A DNA stretch of 64,000 nucleotides, taken from assembly GCF_014805825.1 (NCBI RefSeq), contig NZ_CP061941.1, positions 3,596,001 to 3,660,000 on the forward strand, given 5' to 3'. The stretch comes from Marinomonas algicola (GTDB lineage Bacteria; Pseudomonadota; Gammaproteobacteria; Pseudomonadales; Marinomonadaceae). Below the pieces are notes generated by a model. It saw nothing but the letters and a program-made list of their open reading frames with translations, did no database searches and was not told the DNA's origin. Below, in pieces: positions 27,070 to 36,260 of this stretch. The translations under genes and the position numbers were made by a program. Each line of letters begins with the position of its first letter. Positions within the stretch are counted from its first letter, which is position 1.

Positions 27070-28365
27070 TTAATTCCTAGAACTAGAATCTAGAATAATG
27101 CGCTCGACCCATTTCGCTAATGACAATACATGCTTGTCCTCACCGTTAGCGGCCGTCAGCATAACACCAATAGAGTTCCCTTTGTGTTGATAAGGTAGCG
27201 ATACACTACAACCATCCAGTACATTGGCTAATGTCGTATTGCGCAAACACAATAAATTAATACGATCATAGTCTTCATTGTTCACAAGATCATCCAATTT
27301 AGGCGGAAGCACAGCGACGGTTGGCAGCAAAAACACACAATTATTGGCTTCCTCTTGGTAACGCTGTATTAAACTCTCTCTTTGTTTACAGGTTTCTAAA
27401 AATTGAGATTGGTCAATTGTCGACGCTCTCTTTAAACGTGAAGCAACTCTTGGGTCGAGTGCGTTCAGATCGACTTGGTAATGTTTAGAATAGTATTCCA
27501 TCGCCTCAAACGCCGAAAATTGCCACACTGGAAGGGTTTTATACTCGTCCAAAAATGGCAGCGCTTTTTCTTCAACGCACACACCTGGCGTCTTTTTTAG
27601 CACATCAACAATGGCCATAAAGGCCTGTTTTACTTCCTCATCCAATTGATCCAAACCAAAATTAGTTGGAATAACAAAATGTGCCACTTCAGCAACGGGG
27701 GTCTCTGCCTCATTATTAGCTAAAACGCCCCAAGCTAATTCGCATTCTGCTACCGTATGAGCAATGGGTCCTACACTGTCTAAACAGTCGGATAAAGGCC
27801 GTACACCTTGCCGGGAAACGCTACTTTGGGTTGGTTTAAAACCTGTGACGCCACAAAATGCGGCCGGAATACGTAATGAACCACCAGTATCCGTCCCTAA
27901 AGCCACATCCGCTATGCCCAACGCAACAGAAACCGCCCCGCCACTGGTTGACCCTCCAGCAATACGCGCTTCATTCTGATAAAGAGGCGACATTGGCGTC
28001 CCATAATGTGGGTTCAAACCTAACCCAGAGTACGCCAGTTCAGTCATGTTAGTATGACCAATAAAATACGCCCCAGCCTTGCGTAATGCCTTAACCGCTT
28101 CAGCATCTTCCGATGCGGGTTCAGTTGCTTCTAAAAAAATGGACCCAGCTCTGGTTTTATACCCCTTCACGTCAACTAAATCTTTAATAGAAACGATCGC
28201 ATTCTTTAGCGACCCCTCCCGGTTATCGTTTACCGCTATCGATTCCTCAGAATTAAATAATTCAGTAAAAACCCTCTCTCCTTGGCTCTGTATCAAGTGC
28301 TCTGATTTTATTAATTGGTCAGTTAAATCACGCTGATTCCAAGGAAATTTTATCGTTTCTGTCAT
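27070..28365 (-). CDS. Amidase-signature family hydrolase
   Basis: This 431-residue enzyme has the Ser-cisSer-Lys triad of the amidase signature family: Lys in VSIKDLVDVKG near residue 62, the cis-Ser in GGSTSGGAVSVA near 138, and the nucleophile Ser in DTGGSLRIPAAFCG near 162. It hydrolyses a C-N bond of an amide; the substrate is unknown (allophanate, aryl or fatty amides are known elsewhere). The remnant just upstream on the same strand is DUF2848-like, 36 bp away. Both probably formed one operon controlled by the now broken LysR gene, so this amidase may have lost its promoter. Confidence 0.88.
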   Translation of the reverse strand: MTETIKFPWNQRDLTDQLIKSEHLIQSQGERVFTELFNSEESIAVNDNREGSLKNAIVSIKDLVDVKGYKTRAGSIFLEATEPASEDAEAVKALRKAGAYFIGHTNMTELAYSGLGLNPHYGTPMSPLYQNEARIAGGSTSGGAVSVALGIADVALGTDTGGSLRIPAAFCGVTGFKPTQSSVSRQGVRPLSDCLDSVGPIAHTVAECELAWGVLANNEAETPVAEVAHFVIPTNFGLDQLDEEVKQAFMAIVDVLKKTPGVCVEEKALPFLDEYKTLPVWQFSAFEAMEYYSKHYQVDLNALDPRVASRLKRASTIDQSQFLETCKQRESLIQRYQEEANNCVFLLPTVAVLPPKLDDLVNNEDYDRINLLCLRNTTLANVLDGCSVSLPYQHKGNSIGVMLTAANGEDKHVLSLAKWVERIILDSSSRN

Positions 28366-28401
28366 GATTAGATTCTCGTAAAAGAAGACGTTTAGTCCTA
28401 T

Positions 28402-28653
28402 TTATTTTACCGCTGGCAGCTCAACAGTATGATACTCAGACTCAATAGTACGTTGTAAAACCGGATCATGCAGAGACATTCGAAACTTAGGTGTTTTGCG
28501 CACACCACCAATGGCTGCAAATGTACCACACAACATGGCGTTGTTGTCTTTCAAGCTAGCCTTTTTAATGGGGCCATTAGCCGAAGGAAATGTTGAGAAC
28601 ATTGCATTACCAACATTTAAATTGGACTGGTTTTGTAGCGTAAATGAAATCAC
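28402..28653 (-). pseudogene. C-terminal remnant of a DUF2848-like gene
   Basis: Eighty-three codons are open, ending NNAMLCGTFAAIGGVRKTPKFRMSLHDPVLQRTIESEYHTVELP. I recognise this from memory as the C-terminal end of DUF2848 proteins, which are over 200 residues long. The N-terminal two thirds are missing. Immediately upstream the sequence becomes, on the other strand, the C-terminal half of a LysR protein. A single deletion joining the two genes explains both truncations. The family call is from memory and should be tested. Confidence 0.6.
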
Positions 28654-29026
28654 GCCTCATCCATCTAAGTCACCGATTATGTCTTTTTCACGCCTTTCGC
28701 GGCCTTATCATGATTTGATATCAGAACTAATGCATCGATACGGTTCTGTAGGACAAATTTTTCCCTCAACGTCTCTTTCGACCAGCTTTGAAATGATTGC
28801 CTCAGGCATTGGCATTGGCGCGCTCCCAACCCAACTTGCACAACGATTTATTAATGACAAACGTATTAAAAAGTTTGATCCTGGATGGACACCAAAAGAT
28901 ATGCTTTTTACTGCCTCTTATTTAAATGACCCACGCTCAGAAATCACGCATAAAGCCGCCATACTAGCAGAGGAGATTGCAGTTCAATACGCAAAAATAA
29001 AGATAGAAGTGGATAAAAGGGAGTAA
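28654..29026 (+). pseudogene. C-terminal remnant of a LysR-family regulator
   Basis: From about codon SPIMSFSRLSRPYHDL the frame reads like the second half of a LysR effector domain: the strand PIMSFSR, then IFPSTSLSTSFEMIASGIGIGALP, then SEITHKAAILAEEIA at the end. The N-terminal helix-turn-helix and about 170 residues are absent. The open frame continues upstream to an ATG at 28496, but that part is antisense to the DUF2848-like remnant and is not LysR sequence. The gene is therefore broken. A hairpin terminator lies just behind it. Confidence 0.75.
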
Positions 29027-29034
29027 GCACGTAA

Positions 29035-29060
29035 AAAATCACTCAAAGAAGAGTGATTTT
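29035..29060. terminator. Terminator between the LysR remnant and rebB-like gene
   Basis: Arms AAAATCACTC and GAGTGATTTT with a 6-nt loop; A and T runs lie on both sides, so it can stop transcripts from both converging directions. Confidence 0.8.
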
Positions 29061-29086
29061 GCAATCAATGGCGTTTAAATAGACTC

Positions 29087-29356
29087 TTATTTAGAGTAGA
29101 TTTTTGCCGTGCCAACGGCCTCAGACGCAGTATCCACACTGTATAGCGTATTCACACCTTGAGTAAGAGCAGCCTGCGCTGTAATAGCGTTATTTTGCTG
29201 TCCTGTCGTTGCATTATGAGCCGCATTAGATAACGCCTGGCTGGTGGCAATCATAAAGTTACCTGTCGCAGTGGCAGGAGCATCTCCAAGTACTTTTGTA
29301 TTTACTTGGGAAACTGAATCGGTAATTTGAGCATTTACAGCTGTTGGAAAAGCCAT
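29087..29356 (-). CDS. rebB: RebB-family R-body protein
   Basis: This is an 89-residue small protein starting MAFPTAVNAQITDSVSQVN, with VLGDAPATATGNFM, ATSQALSNAAHNATTGQQNN and LYSVDTASEA. This is the pattern of RebB-type R-body structural proteins (killing-trait family). R-bodies are coiled protein ribbons that extend on a pH change and burst membranes, first known from Caedibacter. The Shine-Dalgarno AAGGAGG is strong, with a 6-base spacer. Only one copy is present: no rebA, rebC or rebD adjoins it, though other copies may lie elsewhere in the genome. The 341-bp gap upstream (29357-29697) shows no gene. Confidence 0.85.
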   Translation of the reverse strand: MAFPTAVNAQITDSVSQVNTKVLGDAPATATGNFMIATSQALSNAAHNATTGQQNNAITAQAALTQGVNTLYSVDTASEAVGTAKIYSK

Positions 29357-29697
29357 ACAGGGCCTCCTTTATCGTATATAAATAATGCGTTCCAATCATT
29401 TCACTTGAATAAAACATCTTTTAACGCCATGCTGAATCCATAGATTTACTCTAGTTTATTTTTCTAAAAATGACAATTATAAGGTCATTCTATAACGTAA
29501 CGGCTTTTTCGCTCTCTTTGAATTCAAGTCTTTTCGTTAGATAAAAAATCAACTTAACAAAATATTTTAGGATAATTAAAGCTTAACCAAACCAGTTCGC
29601 CATGAAAATGCCATTTATTCTAAATCGACTCTATCGAAATTTGCTCACAAGTATTAAAATCAGCGCAAATTCCCAATCCCTTAACTAAGGATCTTTC

Positions 29698-30915
29698 ATG
29701 ACTCTGTCGACCGGCCAGTCAACTAATGTCGTAGTTGTTAGCAACTCTTCCGATAATCCATTTGCAATTGATGTTGCTTACGCAATGGGTCAACACGAGG
29801 ACATCGCTGATTTAATCAGCATGAAGCAATTCATGAACTCTGAATTTTGCCCTCGTTTTATCTCCGACGAAACCGATTTCGATAATATTGGCCGTAAATT
29901 AAAAGGCAAATCTGTCATTATCGTCAGTACTGGTAGTCATGTAAAAAGCCGCCAAGAACTGGCCATGACCAACCTGATCATTGCCCGCGCTGCAAAAGAA
30001 AACGGTGCGGCGCGCGTTATTCTGGTAGAACCTGATTTATTCTACAGTGCCCAAGACCGTGGTCCCCATAAAAGTCTAGGTGAGACCAGTTTTGAGCGTG
30101 ATATTAATGACGTTAAGAAATTTGATGGTCAGCCTTTCACCGCTAAGCTTTACGCTCAAATGCTCAAGTTATCGGGTGTGGACACAGTGATGACCATCCA
30201 CAATCATTCTGACTCCGTACAAAAAATGTTTACTGAAGTATTTGAAGGCGACTTCCATAACCTAATCCCTTATGAGATTTACGCACATTATTTACTGAAC
30301 TCAAATATTTTAAACTACGGTGACGATGGTGAAGGCTTGGTGTTGTGCGCACCAGACAAAGGCGCACGTGATTTTGTTAAACAAATGTTCAAAACACTGG
30401 GGCTAAGCAAAGCAAAATTCATCATGCTAGACAAGGATCGTACCGCTGAGCGTAAAGTCGAGATCACGCTACACAAAGAAAGCGAACACACATTCGACGG
30501 TCTAGACGGTGCCAGTATTGTGTTGTTTGACGACATGGTTCGTACCGGCTCTACTGTCGTCAAATCCTGCCAGTTCCTGCAGCAAATTAACCCAGAACGC
30601 ATGGTATTTGCCGTATCTCACTTTTATGCAAGTGATGAAGGTCGTGAGCGTATGGCGCATCCTGCGATTGGAGAAATTTTAACACTCAACACTCTACCAA
30701 CTATTTTAAACCGTGATGAGCAAGGCCGTCTGCGTAAAAAAATGGTGGTGTTAAAGGTAGAGAAGTGGCTTGCTCAAGAATTGTGTGAAATTCTTGGTTT
30801 ACCGCAGTCAGAAGAAGAAAACCCCTACAAGATTGATATGTCTTCTAAGAACCCTCGCTTTAAACGCAAAATCTGGTTCAGTGAAGAACTACACGAACTA
30901 AAAGAAGGTAAATAG
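29698..30915 (+). CDS. Phosphoribosyl pyrophosphate synthetase-like protein
   Basis: This 405-residue protein has a PRPP-synthetase/phosphoribosyltransferase fold. The PRPP loop is VLFDDMVRTGSTVV near residues 276-289. The flexible loop of Prs appears as LFYSAQDRGPHK near 117-128, and the catalytic His region as MTIHNHSDS near 163. It is about 90 residues longer than housekeeping Prs (about 315), with an inserted segment and a charged C-terminal extension. It may be a second, divergent Prs for a special phosphoribosyl need. Start ATG 29698 follows AAGGAT. It is monocistronic with a strong terminator. Confidence 0.82.
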   Translation: MTLSTGQSTNVVVVSNSSDNPFAIDVAYAMGQHEDIADLISMKQFMNSEFCPRFISDETDFDNIGRKLKGKSVIIVSTGSHVKSRQELAMTNLIIARAAKENGAARVILVEPDLFYSAQDRGPHKSLGETSFERDINDVKKFDGQPFTAKLYAQMLKLSGVDTVMTIHNHSDSVQKMFTEVFEGDFHNLIPYEIYAHYLLNSNILNYGDDGEGLVLCAPDKGARDFVKQMFKTLGLSKAKFIMLDKDRTAERKVEITLHKESEHTFDGLDGASIVLFDDMVRTGSTVVKSCQFLQQINPERMVFAVSHFYASDEGRERMAHPAIGEILTLNTLPTILNRDEQGRLRKKMVVLKVEKWLAQELCEILGLPQSEEENPYKIDMSSKNPRFKRKIWFSEELHELKEGK

Positions 30916-30967
30916 GCTTTTCCCCACGATCCAATACAAAATTAGGTCGAATATAAGCAAAAGCACG

Positions 30968-31003
30968 ATAATAAAAGGAACGCCGAGGCGTTCCTTTTAT
31001 TAT
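30968..31003. terminator. Bidirectional terminator
   Basis: The near-perfect dyad AATAAAAGGAACGCC / GGCGTTCCTTTTATT with a minimal loop lies between the PRPP-synthetase-like gene and the convergent phytase-like gene. T-rich ends exist in both directions. Confidence 0.9.
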
Positions 31004-31030
31004 TCAACGACAAGAACCAGTCGCGAGACA

Positions 31031-32479
31031 TTATTTTCCCATCAAATCCGCTTTTATAATGTAAAGACGATTCGCATCAACGGTGTTTTTATCTAACATT
31101 TTTTGCTCTAACCGACCTTTAGTGGACCAAGTGGCAAAATCGTCATCATTTAACACACCTAAATGATGCTCATCAATCACCCAAAGCCCTTCCATTTTGT
31201 CATGAGGGTAAGCCACTTCTTTGACCATGTCGGCCACCAGCACTTTACTCACCGGTTTGATGCCTTTCTTAGCCAATGCATCCCAGCCATTATTCTGAGC
31301 GTATTGCTCTAACGTCAAGCCATCAATCATCAAACCGTGGCTCGCATCACGCTTGATAGACGCCGACAAAGCCACAGTCGAAAGGGGTGTGCCTGTACTC
31401 AAATCAAAACGATATACCTGCTTTTGCACATTTGGATTCGCTTTAACCTTGCCCAGAGGTCCACCAAACAAGAAACCACCATCACGCTCAATAACCAGAA
31501 ACTCATGTTCATTCAATGTCGCTAATTCAGAGTTGGAGTTTTGCGCTTTTTCCTGACGATATAAATATTGCTCAGTGTGTCCGTTTCTTAAGTTCACTGT
31601 CACAATACGGGTTAAATCGCCTTTTTGTGCCGCTTTATCGGGGTTTTTCATGGTGGATTGCATAATACCCACTAGGGTACTTTCATCCGGCGTAATGGCT
31701 AAGCCCTCCATACCACGGTTAGCGCGACGGTGCTGAAATACGGCTGGCAAATGATAGACATTACGCTCATCCTGTTGAAACGCATTAATCCGACCGATCT
31801 CAACACCCTTTTTATCAAAATGCACCATGTGTGGACCATATTCATCACTGATCCAAAAACTGCCGTCTTTTAACGCAACCAGCCCCTCCCCATCTAAGCC
31901 GTAATCATCTAACTTGATTGGGTTAGTCTCTTTGTTATACGGTTTACTCGCATCCATCAAAACGGGCTCTCCGTTTGCGTGGTAAGGCGTTTCACCAGTA
32001 CCACCCAGTGCTGACGTGTTGGGTAAACCAGAAATCAAGCCACCTTCTGGGGTTTTAAGTAAGATACTTTTCACCATAGAAACATCGCCATTACTCGCAA
32101 CTTCAAACAAGCCAATTCGTGGTGTGTAAGCGGCAACTGGAAAACTCTTACCTTTACCGTAATCCCCAGTGTAATTGGCATTAGGGCCGCGATCCGTCAA
32201 AGCATAAAATTGATTGGCTTTATTTGGATTGGCTGTCATGGCCGACCCATAACCTCCATTACGAATTTCGAAGGGCTTATTGGTCTTTGCATCAATCAGG
32301 TCATTACGTAAAACACGATAAGGTAAAACACGGCCCTGCTTCGAAAATGACGCCGTAAATTGTGTATTATCTTTGCCAACACTGGTTACTGTTGCCTGAT
32401 CCATTTTAGCTGAATTGCTTACGCAACCGGATAAAACACCCGCTGAAATCAAACTCACAATCAAAACTTTATTCATCAT
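31031..32479 (-). CDS. Phytase-like esterase-domain lipoprotein
   Basis: The 482-residue protein begins with a lipoprotein signal, ISAGVLSGCVSN, with the lipobox Cys near residue 18. The start is ATG 32479; a 24-codon upstream extension has no support. The rest is a beta-propeller-like 'esterase-like activity of phytase' domain: FYALTDRGPN, LDGEGLVALKDGSFWISDEYGPHMVHF, RGMEGLAITPDESTLVGIMQS and EKMEGLWVIDEHHLGVLNDDDF-like repeats. It probably sits in the outer or inner membrane facing the periplasm and may release phosphate from organic esters. Phosphatase activity is predicted from the family only. Confidence 0.85.
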   Translation of the reverse strand: MMNKVLIVSLISAGVLSGCVSNSAKMDQATVTSVGKDNTQFTASFSKQGRVLPYRVLRNDLIDAKTNKPFEIRNGGYGSAMTANPNKANQFYALTDRGPNANYTGDYGKGKSFPVAAYTPRIGLFEVASNGDVSMVKSILLKTPEGGLISGLPNTSALGGTGETPYHANGEPVLMDASKPYNKETNPIKLDDYGLDGEGLVALKDGSFWISDEYGPHMVHFDKKGVEIGRINAFQQDERNVYHLPAVFQHRRANRGMEGLAITPDESTLVGIMQSTMKNPDKAAQKGDLTRIVTVNLRNGHTEQYLYRQEKAQNSNSELATLNEHEFLVIERDGGFLFGGPLGKVKANPNVQKQVYRFDLSTGTPLSTVALSASIKRDASHGLMIDGLTLEQYAQNNGWDALAKKGIKPVSKVLVADMVKEVAYPHDKMEGLWVIDEHHLGVLNDDDFATWSTKGRLEQKMLDKNTVDANRLYIIKADLMGK

Positions 32480-32759
32480 TATCTCGCTCTTACGTGTTTT
32501 TAATGAAATAGCAGATACGCATGTCATTACCTTAAAGAGCCTAAGTGACAATTGGGTGACAGCTTAGTGACAGAGAAATGACACGTTGGCCATGCCATCT
32601 GACAATGCAGGATACGTGTCTGTTTTATAAAAAAGAAATCGAGAATTATTTGATGTGATGGTTCAATTTTTCTTCATTTCCTTGCGTTATATCAACCCCC
32701 ACTTTTCAATACCATGCCACACTGATTCGCTTAAACAGACACCAAATAGGATGAATACC

Positions 32760-33908
32760 ATGAGTAGCACTTTCTATATTCCAGCCGTCAACATAATGGG
32801 TGAAGGCGCGCTGAACGATGCCATTAAGCAAATCAAAAACCTCGGTTTTAAACAAGCTCTGATCGTATCCGACCCAGGAATGACCTCACTGGGCATGGTT
32901 GCCAAAGTCGACTCGTTACTAAAAGAACAAGGGGTAAACAGTCTTATTTATGATGGTGTTCAACCCAATCCGACCATTGACAACGTGAACGCAGGCTTAG
33001 AGGTATTGCATACGCATCAATGCGACTGTGTCATCTCATTAGGCGGTGGGTCAGTCCATGACTGCGCGAAAGGCATTGCTCTTGTTGCAACCAATGGCGG
33101 ACACATCAGTGACTATGAAGGAGTAGATGTTTCTAACAAACCGCAACGGCCGTTAATCTGCATCAACACAACCGCTGGAACCGCGTCTGAAATGACACGA
33201 TTCTGTATTATCACGGATCAAGAGCGCCACATTAAAATGGCCATTGTCGATCAAAATGTCACACCCATTTTATCCGTTAATGACCCAATGCTCATGACAG
33301 GCATGCCAGCGTCTCTTACCGCGGCAACCGGTATGGATGCACTGACTCACGCAATCGAAGCCTATGTTTCGATTGCCGCCGATCCGATAACCGATGCCTG
33401 TGCGATCAAAGCCATTGAACTTATTCGTGATAACCTGCGAGAAGCCGTTCGGGATGGTGCCAACATGGAAGCCCGTGAAAAAATGGCCTATGCTCAGTTT
33501 TTAGCGGGCATGGCATTTAACAATGCGTCTTTGGGTTACGTGCACGCAATGGCCCACCAGTTAGGTGGCTTTTATGATTTTCCCCATGGCGTCTGCAACG
33601 CCGTACTGTTACCACATGTTCAACGCTATAATTCACAAGTGGCCGCCCCTCGCTTAAAAGACATAGGTAAAGCCCTTGGCGCTGATGTCACTGGATTAAA
33701 TGATCAAGCTGGTGCTAATGCGGCGATAGTGGCAATTGTACAATTATCTCAGGACGTAAATATTCCATCTGGTTTAAGTGAATTAGGCGCAAAAGAAGAT
33801 GACTTCTCAACATTAGCAAGCAATGCCATGAAAGATGCCTGTGGCTTTACTAACCCAATACAACCTACTCACGAAGATGTAATGGGGATTTTTAAAGCGG
33901 CGATGTAG
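32760..33908 (+). CDS. yiaY: Iron-containing alcohol dehydrogenase YiaY
   Basis: This 382-residue group III alcohol dehydrogenase matches E. coli YiaY (383 residues) nearly end to end. NAD binding is at VISLGGGSVHDCAKG near residue 95. The iron site lies in DALTHAIEAY (near 195), GYVHAMAHQLGGFYDFPHG (His near 260-275) and AVLLPH. It interconverts alcohols and aldehydes with NAD(H). I chose ATG 32760, which gives the YiaY length; ATG 32751 is also possible. It is monocistronic, with a long hairpin behind it. Confidence 0.92.
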   Translation: MSSTFYIPAVNIMGEGALNDAIKQIKNLGFKQALIVSDPGMTSLGMVAKVDSLLKEQGVNSLIYDGVQPNPTIDNVNAGLEVLHTHQCDCVISLGGGSVHDCAKGIALVATNGGHISDYEGVDVSNKPQRPLICINTTAGTASEMTRFCIITDQERHIKMAIVDQNVTPILSVNDPMLMTGMPASLTAATGMDALTHAIEAYVSIAADPITDACAIKAIELIRDNLREAVRDGANMEAREKMAYAQFLAGMAFNNASLGYVHAMAHQLGGFYDFPHGVCNAVLLPHVQRYNSQVAAPRLKDIGKALGADVTGLNDQAGANAAIVAIVQLSQDVNIPSGLSELGAKEDDFSTLASNAMKDACGFTNPIQPTHEDVMGIFKAAM

Positions 33909-33945
33909 TCATCCCGCTGACCACAAAACGTTGTAAAACACCTGG

Positions 33946-33991
33946 AAGCATGAAAAGCTAAGTTTGGGTTTACACTTGGCTTTTCATGCTT
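33946..33991. repeat. 18-bp hairpin after yiaY
   Basis: Arms AAGCATGAAAAGCTAAGT and ACTTGGCTTTTCATGCTT pair over 18 bp with one G-T pair and a 10-nt loop. The following bases are TAATAAA, so there is no true T-run. It is likely an mRNA 3'-end structure or a dispersed repeat. The rest of the 33909-34265 gap holds a small dyad AATGTCCG-CTTT-CGGACATT (34172-34191) and no gene. Confidence 0.7.
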
Positions 33992-34265
33992 AATAAAGCA
34001 AACAATGGGTGGGTTAACGACCTCAGCATAAAGAGCATTCGTGTTACGGCTTCCATCTATACCTTTCTCTTCTTCACCAATCATCAGGTCAAATAGCATG
34101 TAGAAATTATTCCCTTGGCTAGAGTCAATCAAGTAATTCACTTACACATTTTGTGACTAGGTAATGCATTTAATGTCCGCTTTCGGACATTGTGACCTAA
34201 TACTGCAATAAATACGTCACATAATACCCAGGTAAATTCATGACTGGTTCGTTAGGAGAAGCCCC

Positions 34266-35228
34266 ATGAGGGATTGGCTATATCGTTGGCATTACGCCGC
34301 GACGGATGGAATAAGAAAAATACGACAACATAAGTTCTGGCTTGCGATATTGCTTTGCCTTTTTATTAGCTTACTCACTCTCAACCTTGCACAAGGAGAG
34401 CGAAAGCCACAAGACCATTGGGTATGGGTAGATATTATAGGCGAAGGTGCCACTTCAATTTGTATTGTCATTTGGTTGTTGTTGGTACTTTCAATACGCT
34501 CCTCTGGCCTAGTGACCAACTGGTTTGCGATGGGGTTTATCGGTATTTTTGCCTCTGCCTTTCAGGGCTTTCTTGATAAGTGGCTGTACTTACCTTCAAC
34601 GGCGGTCTGGGACAACTGGGTTGAATCTTTCCCCATGGGTTTATTGGCCTTAACCATGGCCCTTTGGCTGTGGCGTAAAGAACAACATCAAATAGATCTG
34701 AACTTAACCAGGCGACAAGCCATTTATAAAAACCCCTTTCCGCTCGATTCGATTACCAATTTATCCAACACAACACATTTAAGCACTCAGCTCAAGGAGG
34801 CCTATGAAAAAGGTCCCATCAATTGGAAACGTCACGCTTTAATTCTGTTAGATGTCGTGCCTTTTTCATACATAAGCTATCGGCATGGGGGGCGAGAAGC
34901 GGAGCGTTTTTTGATGACCATCAGCGAACTCATCACGCTCACACTACGCAGACACGATGTCTTATGCCATCTAGCAGAAGATAGGTTTGCCATCGTATTA
35001 AAGAATGTCGATCGACCACACGCACAACGACTGGCATTGGAACTAGAAGCGCTGATTAACCAATTTCGTTACCGCATTGAAGGCATGGATGACAGCATAG
35101 CCGTTGGGGCTTCGATGACTATGGTGATGGCTGAGCAGGGTTCTGATTTACCAGAAACACTGCTAAATAAAGCGACAGCGGCGTTATCGAGACAACACGA
35201 TTCCGTCTTTTCAAATACGCTCAGCTAA
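34266..35228 (+). CDS. Membrane protein with degenerate GGDEF domain
   Basis: The 320-residue protein has about four transmembrane helices in residues 20-140, then a GGDEF-like domain (about 155-320). The domain is degenerate: the GGDEF motif reads AEDRF, and the usual DPLTGLPNR entry reads PLDSITNLSNTT. It should not make c-di-GMP; such proteins may bind nucleotide or act as a scaffold. The start ATG 34266 has AGGAGA upstream. The gene is monocistronic and converges with the LysR gene. Confidence 0.78.
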   Translation: MRDWLYRWHYAATDGIRKIRQHKFWLAILLCLFISLLTLNLAQGERKPQDHWVWVDIIGEGATSICIVIWLLLVLSIRSSGLVTNWFAMGFIGIFASAFQGFLDKWLYLPSTAVWDNWVESFPMGLLALTMALWLWRKEQHQIDLNLTRRQAIYKNPFPLDSITNLSNTTHLSTQLKEAYEKGPINWKRHALILLDVVPFSYISYRHGGREAERFLMTISELITLTLRRHDVLCHLAEDRFAIVLKNVDRPHAQRLALELEALINQFRYRIEGMDDSIAVGASMTMVMAEQGSDLPETLLNKATAALSRQHDSVFSNTLS

Positions 35229-35318
35229 CCCATGGAAAGCGATTGAGGGGGTCAGCGACTCTCCAAAAAAATGAAAAGCGTATCACACCCGTTATCCAAG
35301 GCTTCTGTCTGCAAGACG

Positions 35319-36212
35319 CTATTTGCTTCGATGGGCTTGTTCTACCAACCAATCAAAAAATAAGGCCGCCGCACTATGCAACTCAGTGCCGGATTTACGT
35401 ACTATATAAAAAGATTCACTGGCTTCTATATTACGTCCAAGTGGCGCAATAAGCTTGCCTTCGGCTAACAAGCCTTCCACCATAGAAGAACGAGCGAGAG
35501 CAACGCCTTGAGCTAATTCAGCCATTCTCAACGTCGATACCAAAGTATCAAATTGCATGCCTTTAGAAGAATCAATCGACGCCACTCCCATGATGTTCAA
35601 CCAATACCCCCATCCCTCTTCATAACCTAAAACATGCAACAAAGAATGATTTACCAAATCCGCCGGAGTTGAGAGTGGCGTAAATTCCAATAGCTCGGGT
35701 GAACATACAGGAACCAACGCATCCCAAGTTAAACGCTGGGCAATCAAGCCAGGCCACCCACCATGACCCCAACGAATTTCCATATCGTCTTCGCCATCAA
35801 CCTCTTGCATCCAAATATTGCTTACATAGCGCAGATCTAAATGAGGATAAATCGCCGTGAAATCCGCTAATTTTGGCGCCAGCCAATGGGAAAAAAACGA
35901 CAAACTACCACGCACTTTAATGGTTTGTTTGTTATGTTCACTAAAAATTTCATTGGTGCCCACCGCTAAGCGCGAGATCGCATCTTTTACCACTGGGAAA
36001 TACGATCGGCCTTCTTCCGTTAAACTCAATCCACGGGGTAAGCGTTTAAAAAGAGAAACACCTAAATGACTCTCTAATAAACGTATTTGTTGACTAACCG
36101 CGCCTTGAGTAAGACACAACTCCTCAGCAGCATGAGTAAAATTCAGACAGCGTGCCGATACCGCAAAGGTATGCAGCCAATTAAGAGGAGGGAGGGATTT
36201 ATTATTCATCAT
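35319..36212 (-). CDS. LysR-family regulator (GcvA-like)
   Basis: This regulator of about 297 residues begins PPLNWLHTFAVSARCLNFTHAAEELCLTQGAVSQQIRLLE, the GcvA-type helix-turn-helix. The effector domain follows (about 90-295). The ATG at 36212 is used; a TTG three codons earlier is open. The gene lies 40-50 bp after the ATP-binding gene of an amino-acid importer on the same strand, so it probably controls that operon and the PLP enzyme in front. The ligand is unknown. Confidence 0.9.
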   Translation of the reverse strand: MMNNKSLPPLNWLHTFAVSARCLNFTHAAEELCLTQGAVSQQIRLLESHLGVSLFKRLPRGLSLTEEGRSYFPVVKDAISRLAVGTNEIFSEHNKQTIKVRGSLSFFSHWLAPKLADFTAIYPHLDLRYVSNIWMQEVDGEDDMEIRWGHGGWPGLIAQRLTWDALVPVCSPELLEFTPLSTPADLVNHSLLHVLGYEEGWGYWLNIMGVASIDSSKGMQFDTLVSTLRMAELAQGVALARSSMVEGLLAEGKLIAPLGRNIEASESFYIVRKSGTELHSAAALFFDWLVEQAHRSK

Positions 36213-36260
36213 GAGAACCAAAGGTAAGCCTTAACTCAGGGTAGCCAAGGCTTACCAGTG

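Noticed and set aside
28496..29026. A 176-residue protein as a real gene
   Set aside because: Its first 50 codons are antisense to the DUF2848-like remnant, and only the remainder is LysR sequence; it is a chimeric frame over a deletion.
33869..34141. Open frame of 90 codons on the minus strand after yiaY
   Set aside because: It overlaps the 3' end of yiaY and the hairpin at 33946-33991; no recognisable protein, and cysteine-rich composition suggests chance.
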